Shown: in pieces, positions 60,064 through 64,000 of the stretch
How positions within the stretch are numbered: the first letter of the stretch is position 1
Layout of the letters: each line of letters starts with the position of its first letter
Assembly: GCF_001021505.1 (NCBI RefSeq)
Contig: NZ_LDPO01000007.1
Location: 1-64,000, forward strand
Length of the DNA: 64,000 nt
Source of the DNA: Mycolicibacter heraklionensis
GTDB lineage: Bacteria; Actinomycetota; Actinomycetes; Mycobacteriales; Mycobacteriaceae
Reading direction: 5' to 3'
Position numbers and translations under genes: made by a program
The notes under the pieces: generated by a model
Seen by the model: only the letters and a program-made list of their open reading frames with translations
Databases searched by the model: none
Told to the model about the DNA's origin: nothing

Positions 60064-60500
60064 GCGGATTTCACCAGACAAAAGGTCAGGGCGCTGTAGC
60101 CGGTGGCGGTTCGTTCGTCTTTGAGCTCGTTGTCGATGCTGATGCGACAGCCCAGGGTGGAACCCTTGCCCTGGGCAAAGAGATTCGGCGACACCGCGGA
60201 CAACGTGGTGCTCAGGGTCACCGACCAGGGCAGCGTTGCGGCATCGACGTGCTGCGGCCTGCTGTCGAGGTCGAGATAGCTGATGTCGGCGGTGGCGCCG
60301 GGTTCACCGAAGACCTCGTAGGTGACGACCTTCGGGTTGTACGGCTTGGTGTCGTCGACCTTGGTGCTGATGAGGTTGGAATTCTCGCCGCCGAAGTAGG
60401 TGCGCAGCCGCAGCACGGTCAGCGTCCCGACCACCACCACGGCAACGATGAGCAACGGCATCCACGCGCGCCTCAGCGGATTCGTCGAGCGACTCGACAT
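60060..60500 (-). CDS. MmpS-family accessory membrane protein
   Basis: 146 residues: a cytoplasmic start, one transmembrane helix ([19 protein letters not shown]), then a periplasmic beta-sandwich domain with [20 protein letters not shown] and a disulfide pair ([19 protein letters not shown]). This is the MmpS layout. ATG 60500 is preceded by AGGAGGG about 11 nt upstream. It is the first gene of the mmpS-mmpL pair and divergent from the TetR gene at 60652. Confidence 0.92.
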   Translation of the reverse strand: MSSRSTNPLRRAWMPLLIVAVVVVGTLTVLRLRTYFGGENSNLISTKVDDTKPYNPKVVTYEVFGEPGATADISYLDLDSRPQHVDAATLPWSVTLSTTLSAVSPNLFAQGKGSTLGCRISIDNELKDERTATGYSALTFCLVKSA

Positions 60501-60558
60501 CGGCAACACCCCCTCCTGCCTGAACCTGCGGTTAAGTACGACGAAAGGCAAAATTATA

Positions 60559-60586
60559 CGATCGATAAAGTAGAATCAAGCGATCG
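60559..60586. promoter_or_regulatory. Paired CGATCG sites between mmpS and TetR
   Basis: Two CGATCG palindromes, at 60559-60564 and 60581-60586, lie 22 nt apart (two helical turns) in an AT-rich stretch between the divergent mmpS and TetR genes. TATACG at 60555-60560 could be part of a promoter. The location fits an operator for the adjacent TetR. Confidence 0.5.
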
Positions 60587-60651
60587 GTCAGTCTTAGCGT
60601 GCGGCGTGGCTCACGCCGGTGAACGGTCGGCCCGACAGCAGGAGGCATGCA

Positions 60652-61209
60652 GTGGCGAAGACGATGGCGCCGAGGGGATTCGCGCGGGACCGAGTGCTGG
60701 AGGCCGCGCAAGGACTGTTCGCCGAGCACGGGGTGAGCGGCACGTCGCTGCAGATGATCGCCGACCGGCTAGGGGTCAACAAGTCGGCGGTGTACTACCA
60801 GTTCCACTCCAAGGACGACATCGTGGTCGCGGTGTTCCGCCCGGTGTTCTCCGACATCGCCCGGGTGGTCACGATCGCCGAGGCGATCGCCTCCCGCGAG
60901 GTCCAGCGCGAGGCCACCATCAGCGGCCTCATCGAACTGGCCGTCCGGCACCGCCGCACCACTGCCCTGCTCCACACCGATCCCGCCGTGGTAGGGGTCG
61001 TCGAAGCCATCGGAGAATTCCGAGACGCCTCCCGCCGGTTGCAGACCATTTTGGCGGGACCACAGCCCGACCCGGCCACACTCATCGCGATCGCTGTTCT
61101 GGTGCCCGGAATCCTCGGTGCGGCAGCCGATCCCGCAGTGGCCGACATTCCCAGCGAGGAACTGCACCGGATGTTGCTGGACTGCTCACGCCGGCTGTTC
61201 GCTGCCTGA
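60652..61209 (+). CDS. TetR-family regulator, paralogue 2, divergent from mmpS
   Basis: 185 residues. The HTH TSLQMIADRLGVNKSAVYYQ is followed by HSKDDIVVAVFRPVFSDI. The GTG start (VAKTMAPRGFARDR) is chosen because it matches the paralogue at 56587 and has AGGAGG 6 nt upstream. The ligand-binding half diverges more than the HTH, which suggests that the two regulators bind similar sites but sense different ligands. It is a likely repressor of mmpS-mmpL. Confidence 0.88.
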   Translation: MAKTMAPRGFARDRVLEAAQGLFAEHGVSGTSLQMIADRLGVNKSAVYYQFHSKDDIVVAVFRPVFSDIARVVTIAEAIASREVQREATISGLIELAVRHRRTTALLHTDPAVVGVVEAIGEFRDASRRLQTILAGPQPDPATLIAIAVLVPGILGAAADPAVADIPSEELHRMLLDCSRRLFAA

Positions 61210-61225
61210 TACCACCGGGGCCCTG

Positions 61226-61246
61226 GTATAGCAGTACTGCTATACT
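61226..61246 (+). promoter_or_regulatory. Perfect 20-bp palindrome over the -10 of the XRE-nucleotidyltransferase operon
   Basis: GTATAGCAGTACTGCTATAC (61226-61245) is a perfect palindrome. Its right end supplies TATACT (61241-61246), a good -10 hexamer. The -10 ends 7 nt before the GTG start at 61254, so transcription would begin at the start codon (leaderless). A dimeric XRE protein bound here would block the promoter. Confidence 0.75.
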
Positions 61247-61253
61247 TGACTGG

Positions 61254-61580
61254 GTGCGCGGGATAGGAAACGACCTGGTACGGGAGGCGCGTAAACGCGC
61301 TGGTCTCACCCAGCGCCAGTTGGCCGAATTGGCCGGCACGACGCAAAGTGCGCTGGCGCGGGTCGAATCCGGGCGAACTGCCCCAAGCTTCGATCAGGTG
61401 CTGCGGCTGGTGCGACTGTGCGGACTCGACCTCGACATCATGCTGGTCGAGCGCGATGACTCCGACTACGCGCAAGCATCGCGACTGCGGGATCTCACCG
61501 CCCAGGAGCGCTGGACCCGGGCCGAGCAGGTCGCCGATCAGATGCGGCAGTTCCGGGAAGCGGGGAGCCGGGGTGCCTGA
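61254..61580 (+). CDS. XRE-family helix-turn-helix protein (putative antitoxin/repressor)
   Basis: 108 residues. The XRE HTH spans about residues 8-60: LVREARKRAGLTQRQLAELA, then TTQSALARVESGRTAPSFDQ. The C-terminal 40 residues are charged (SRLRDLTAQERWTRAEQVAD). GTG 61254 lies 8 nt after a perfect 20-bp palindrome, which suggests autoregulation. The stop overlaps the downstream nucleotidyltransferase gene by 8 nt. Order, size and overlap fit a type II or type IV-like toxin-antitoxin pair with an HTH antitoxin first. Confidence 0.87.
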   Translation: MRGIGNDLVREARKRAGLTQRQLAELAGTTQSALARVESGRTAPSFDQVLRLVRLCGLDLDIMLVERDDSDYAQASRLRDLTAQERWTRAEQVADQMRQFREAGSRGA

Positions 61581-62079
61581 AGTGCTGCAGCCAGGGCCGC
61601 TGCTGGAGGTGCTGCTGCGGCACGGCGTCCGCTTTGTGCTCATCGGAGGTTTCGCTGCCATCGCCCATGGGTCGCCGTTTCCCACCGAGGACATCGACAT
61701 CACGCCCGAGGCATCGTCGGCCAATCTGAAACGGCTGTCCGACGCCCTGACTGAACTCGGCGCGAAAATTCGCACCGAGGGTGCTGACGGCGGCCTGCCG
61801 TTCGCGCGCGACGAGGTGTCACTCGCGGCGGGCGGAGTGTGGAATCTGGTGACCCGCTACGGCGACCTGGATATATCGCTGGTCCCGAGCGGAACGACCG
61901 GTTACCCCGACCTCGTCAAGGAGGCCACCGACCAGGCCGCCTTCGGCCTGCTGATCCCGACGGCGTCGCTCGCCGACATCATCCGCAGCAAGCAGGCAGC
62001 GAATCGGTTGAAAGATCAACGGGTGCTACCCGTGCTGCGGGAAATCCTGGCGTCGCGCCACGGCCGGCCGACCGATTGA
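61573..62079 (+). CDS. Nucleotidyltransferase-fold protein (putative toxin)
   Basis: 168 residues with a minimal NTase fold. The LIGGFAAIAHGSP motif has the Gly-Gly at 25-26. The metal-binding acidic pair is in TEDIDI (Asp40, Asp42), with a third acidic position in GDLDISLV (Asp98 or Asp100). The C-terminal LADIIRSKQAANRLKDQ segment is typical of stand-alone NTases related to AbiEii/DUF6036 and the MenT group. GTG 61573 overlaps the XRE gene end by 8 nt. Substrate unknown; tRNA or protein nucleotidylation is known for related toxins. An 'antitoxin plus toxin' reading is inferred from architecture. Confidence 0.85.
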   Translation: MPEVLQPGPLLEVLLRHGVRFVLIGGFAAIAHGSPFPTEDIDITPEASSANLKRLSDALTELGAKIRTEGADGGLPFARDEVSLAAGGVWNLVTRYGDLDISLVPSGTTGYPDLVKEATDQAAFGLLIPTASLADIIRSKQAANRLKDQRVLPVLREILASRHGRPTD

Positions 62080-62103
62080 CCGGCCCAAACCACATATGTG
62101 GTT

Positions 62104-62379
62104 GTTGCCCGCCTTTGAGCGACAACCCACGTTATGTCGGGTTGGCGGTGGGGCGGCCTGGCCCGCCACCTCCGCCGGCAGTGCTATCGGGCTCGGTCAC
62201 CGCGGTGGTTGTTGTCGCTCAAAGCGTTTCTGGGGGCTTCGCCCGTCCTGGGAGATGGAAAAATAGGCGCCCAGTGAGAATTTGACGACGTGACACGGGC
62301 GTGTCGCGTCGTCAAATTCCCACTCGCGGCCAGCGCACCTGTGCCGGGTCTCCGGCAATTTCCGAGTGAGGCGGGCAAC
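62104..62379. repeat. Decayed copy of the inverted-repeat HTH cassette
   Basis: 62104-62144 matches the reverse complement of 16386-16426 at 40 of 41 positions: the right arm plus the last codons of the HTH gene. The opposite end is seen at 62199-62224 (CACCGCGGT then GTTGTCGCTCAAAG) and continues at 62368-62379 (GAGGCGGGCAAC). The HTH coding body is deleted, and about 145 nt interrupts the arm. Confidence 0.6.
62274..62323. repeat. 23-nt-arm hairpin nested in the decayed cassette
   Basis: Arms 62274-62296 and 62301-62323 pair at 21 of 23 positions around a GGGC loop; the core is AATTTGACGACG. It lies about 100 nt after the serS stop. It could act as the serS terminator, but its position inside the broken arm suggests a separate inserted palindrome. 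Confidence 0.65.
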
Positions 62380-62423
62380 TACCTATATGGTCCTGGCTGC
62401 GGACCGACGCGAGCGCTTAGGCG

Positions 62424-63677
62424 CTACGGCTCTAGCACTTCGGTGCCCAGATAGGGCACCAGCGCCTGCGGTACCCGCACACTGCCGTCGGGCTGCTGGT
62501 GGTTCTCCAGAATCGCCACCAGCCACCGGGTCGTGGCCAGGGTGCCATTCAACGTCGCCGCGATCTGCGGCTTGCCGTTCTCGTCCCGGTAGCGGGTCGC
62601 CAGCCTGCGGGCCTGGAAGGTGGTGCAGTTCGACGTCGACGTCAACTCCCGGTAGGTGCTCTGGGAGGGCACCCATGCCTCACAGTCGAATTTGCGGGCG
62701 GCCGAGGACCCGAGATCGCCTGCGGCGACGTCGATCACCCGGTAGGGGACCTCGATACGGGCCAGCATCTCGCGCTGCCAGCCGAGCAGCCGGTCGTGTT
62801 CGGCTTCGGCGTCCTCGGGCCGGCAGTAGACGAACCCCTCGACCTTGTCGAACTGGTGCACCCGGATGATGCCGCGGGTGTCCTTGCCGTAGCTGCCGGC
62901 CTCCCGGCGGAAGCACGACGACCACCCGGCGTAGCGCAGCGGCCCGCCCGACAGGTCCAGGATCTCGTCGGAGTGGTAGCCGGCCAGCGGCACCTCGGAG
63001 GTGCCCACCAGGTAGAGATCGTCGGCCTCGAGCCGATACACCTCGTCGGCGTGCGCACCCAGAAATCCGGTGCCGGACATGACTTCAGGGCGAACCAGCG
63101 ACGGGGTGATCATCGGGGTGAACCCGTTGTCGACGGCCAGTCGCACGGCCAGCTGCAGCAGACCCAGCTGCAGCAGCGCGCCGCGGCCGGTCAGGAAGTA
63201 GAACCGCGAGCCGGAGACCTTGGCGCCCCGGCCCATGTCGATCAGGCCCAGCGCCTCGCCGAGCTCGAGGTGGTCCCGCGGGTTCTCGATCGCCGGCGGC
63301 TCACCGACCACGTCCAGCACCGCAAAGTCGTCCTCGCCGCCCGAGGGCACTCCGTCGATCACCACGTTGGCGATCGCCATGTGCGACGCGGTGAACGTCG
63401 TCTCCGCCTCGTCCTGGGCCGTCTCGGCGGCCTTGACCTGCTCGGCCAGCTCCTTGGCCCGCGCCAGCAGGGCGGGGCGTTCCTCGGGCGATGCCGCCCC
63501 GACTGACCGGCTGGCCGTCTTCTGTTCGGCGCGCAGCGAGTCGGCGGCCGCGATCGCGGCGCGGCGTGCGGTGTCGGCGGCCAGCAAGGCGTCCACCAGG
63601 GCCGGGTCCTCGCCGCGACCCACCTGGGAGCGGCGGACACGGTCGGGATCTTCACGCAGCAGCTTCAGGTCGATCAC
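62424..63677 (-). CDS. serS: Seryl-tRNA synthetase
   Basis: Class II aminoacyl-tRNA synthetase that charges tRNA-Ser. It has 417 residues. The N-terminal coiled-coil arm (about 30-110) starts from [18 protein letters not shown]. Class II motif 1 is near [16 protein letters not shown]. Motif 2 is [20 protein letters not shown] with RVHQFDKVE, and motif 3 is [20 protein letters not shown] 63677 is used. It is divergent from the following membrane-protein gene and convergent with the XRE-nucleotidyltransferase operon, matching Rv3834c synteny. Confidence 0.96.
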   Translation of the reverse strand: MIDLKLLREDPDRVRRSQVGRGEDPALVDALLAADTARRAAIAAADSLRAEQKTASRSVGAASPEERPALLARAKELAEQVKAAETAQDEAETTFTASHMAIANVVIDGVPSGGEDDFAVLDVVGEPPAIENPRDHLELGEALGLIDMGRGAKVSGSRFYFLTGRGALLQLGLLQLAVRLAVDNGFTPMITPSLVRPEVMSGTGFLGAHADEVYRLEADDLYLVGTSEVPLAGYHSDEILDLSGGPLRYAGWSSCFRREAGSYGKDTRGIIRVHQFDKVEGFVYCRPEDAEAEHDRLLGWQREMLARIEVPYRVIDVAAGDLGSSAARKFDCEAWVPSQSTYRELTSTSNCTTFQARRLATRYRDENGKPQIAATLNGTLATTRWLVAILENHQQPDGSVRVPQALVPYLGTEVLEP

Positions 63678-63750
63678 GGCAAAACCCTACAACCTGGCCG
63701 GCTGCATCACTTTCGCATCATTTGTCACGCGCCTGCGGCTGCCTGTCAGA

Positions 63751-64000
63751 ATGGACCCGATGTCACAGGCAGCCGACCAGGAGAATCCACCCGCAACGCG
63801 GGTGTCTTGGCGGCGCACGCTCCCAGCCGCCCCGACGCGCCGCGGCTTGGTGCTGACCGCGCTGGGCGGGCTGCTGATCGCCGGCTTGATCACGGTCGTC
63901 CCGGTCCTCGGCGACGGCCCGGGCGGGCTGCTGGGCCATCTGAAGGCCGAGCCGGCGCCGGGGGCGGGCGGCAAAGGCGCCGGGCCGGGGCTGGGCCTCG
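63751..64000 (+). CDS. N-terminus of a membrane protein (Rv3835 position), cut by window edge
   Basis: Open from ATG 63751 (or ATG 63760, three codons later) to the window end with no stop; 83 codons are visible. A cytoplasmic start rich in Pro/Arg (TLPAAPTRRG) is followed by a transmembrane helix (LVLTALGGLLIAGLITVVPVL) and a Gly/Pro/Ala-rich stretch. Its position divergent from serS corresponds to the Rv3835 conserved membrane protein, which is the basis for the suggestion. Confidence 0.65.
   Translation, partial: MDPMSQAADQENPPATRVSWRRTLPAAPTRRGLVLTALGGLLIAGLITVVPVLGDGPGGLLGHLKAEPAPGAGGKGAGPGLGL

Larger units (their letters stand above)
62080..62423. other. Intergenic region filled by repeat remnants downstream of serS
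   Basis: 344 nt between the nucleotidyltransferase gene and the serS stop (convergent). No gene is seen. Nearly all of it is accounted for by a decayed copy of the inverted-repeat HTH cassette (62104-62379) that is interrupted by a separate hairpin (62274-62323). Confidence 0.6.

Noticed and set aside
60054..61580. A 508-residue plus-strand protein ending in the XRE domain
   Set aside because: The frame runs antisense to mmpS and through the TetR gene. Only the last 108 codons, from GTG 61254 after the palindromic promoter, have coding character.
63678..63750. tRNA gene near serS
   Set aside because: No cloverleaf or T-loop sequence could be found here or elsewhere in the window.

Overview
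The window is high-GC actinobacterial DNA that can be placed in the genus Mycobacterium (sensu lato). It carries the complete, syntenic arabinogalactan/mycolate locus (dprE1-dprE2-aftA-embCAB ... accD4-pks13-fadD32 ... fbpD-fbpA-aftB-ubiA-PAP2-glfT2-glf-erp), in the order of the M. tuberculosis Rv3790-Rv3835 region. A PGRS protein with a signal peptide instead of a PE domain, and the absence of the sulfolipid genes that follow Rv3819 in M. tuberculosis, point to a non-tuberculous species. The species cannot be fixed from this sequence alone.

Layout. 1-5478 (minus strand): a putative operon of three exported repeat proteins, namely two tandem 730-750-residue paralogues built from 32- and 27-residue repeats, then a truncated PGRS protein. 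5479-6030: AT-rich control region with three 24-nt-spaced palindromic sites. 6031-8509: an orphan fatty acyl-AMP ligase and a small membrane protein. 8587-22909 (plus): DPA synthesis (dprE1/E2) and the arabinosyltransferases aftA, embC, embA, embB. The embC-embA junction is split by a small HTH gene flanked by inverted repeats. 22880-25947: an MHS-type transporter and a PE-PPE-domain hydrolase. 26160-38557 (minus): mycolate condensation and transfer (accD4, pks13, fadD32, a cutinase-like lipase, fbpD, fbpA). 38853-45417 (minus): aftB and the tightly overlapping ubiA/PAP2/glfT2/glf set. 45717-48532 (plus): erp and a PGRP/LGFP amidase-like protein. 48542-51751: a HAD phosphatase and three PlsC-type acyltransferases. 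51835-53729: an MBL-Rieske protein and its small partner. 53748-56519: a FAD oxidoreductase, a TetR regulator and a DUF2834-like membrane protein that share an operator. 56587-61209: mmpS-mmpL between two paralogous TetR genes. 61254-62079: a compact XRE-nucleotidyltransferase pair. 62424-64000: serS and the start of a membrane protein.

How it works together. DprE1/DprE2 epimerise decaprenyl-phosphoryl-ribose, which is made by UbiA and the PAP2 phosphatase, to the arabinose donor DPA. AftA, EmbA/B/C and AftB use DPA. Glf and GlfT2 build the galactan. AccD4, Pks13 and FadD32 make mycolates, and Ag85A transfers them to the arabinan.

The least explained parts are: the paired repeat-protein operon with its triple operator; an inverted-repeat HTH cassette with a cargo-less hairpin at 10.8 kb and a decayed copy at 62.1 kb; the XRE-nucleotidyltransferase module with a perfect 20-bp palindrome over its -10; the shared operator of the 53.7-56.5 kb set; and the mmpS/mmpL island with twin TetRs. 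All assignments were made by reading the sequence and from family knowledge; no database search was run.
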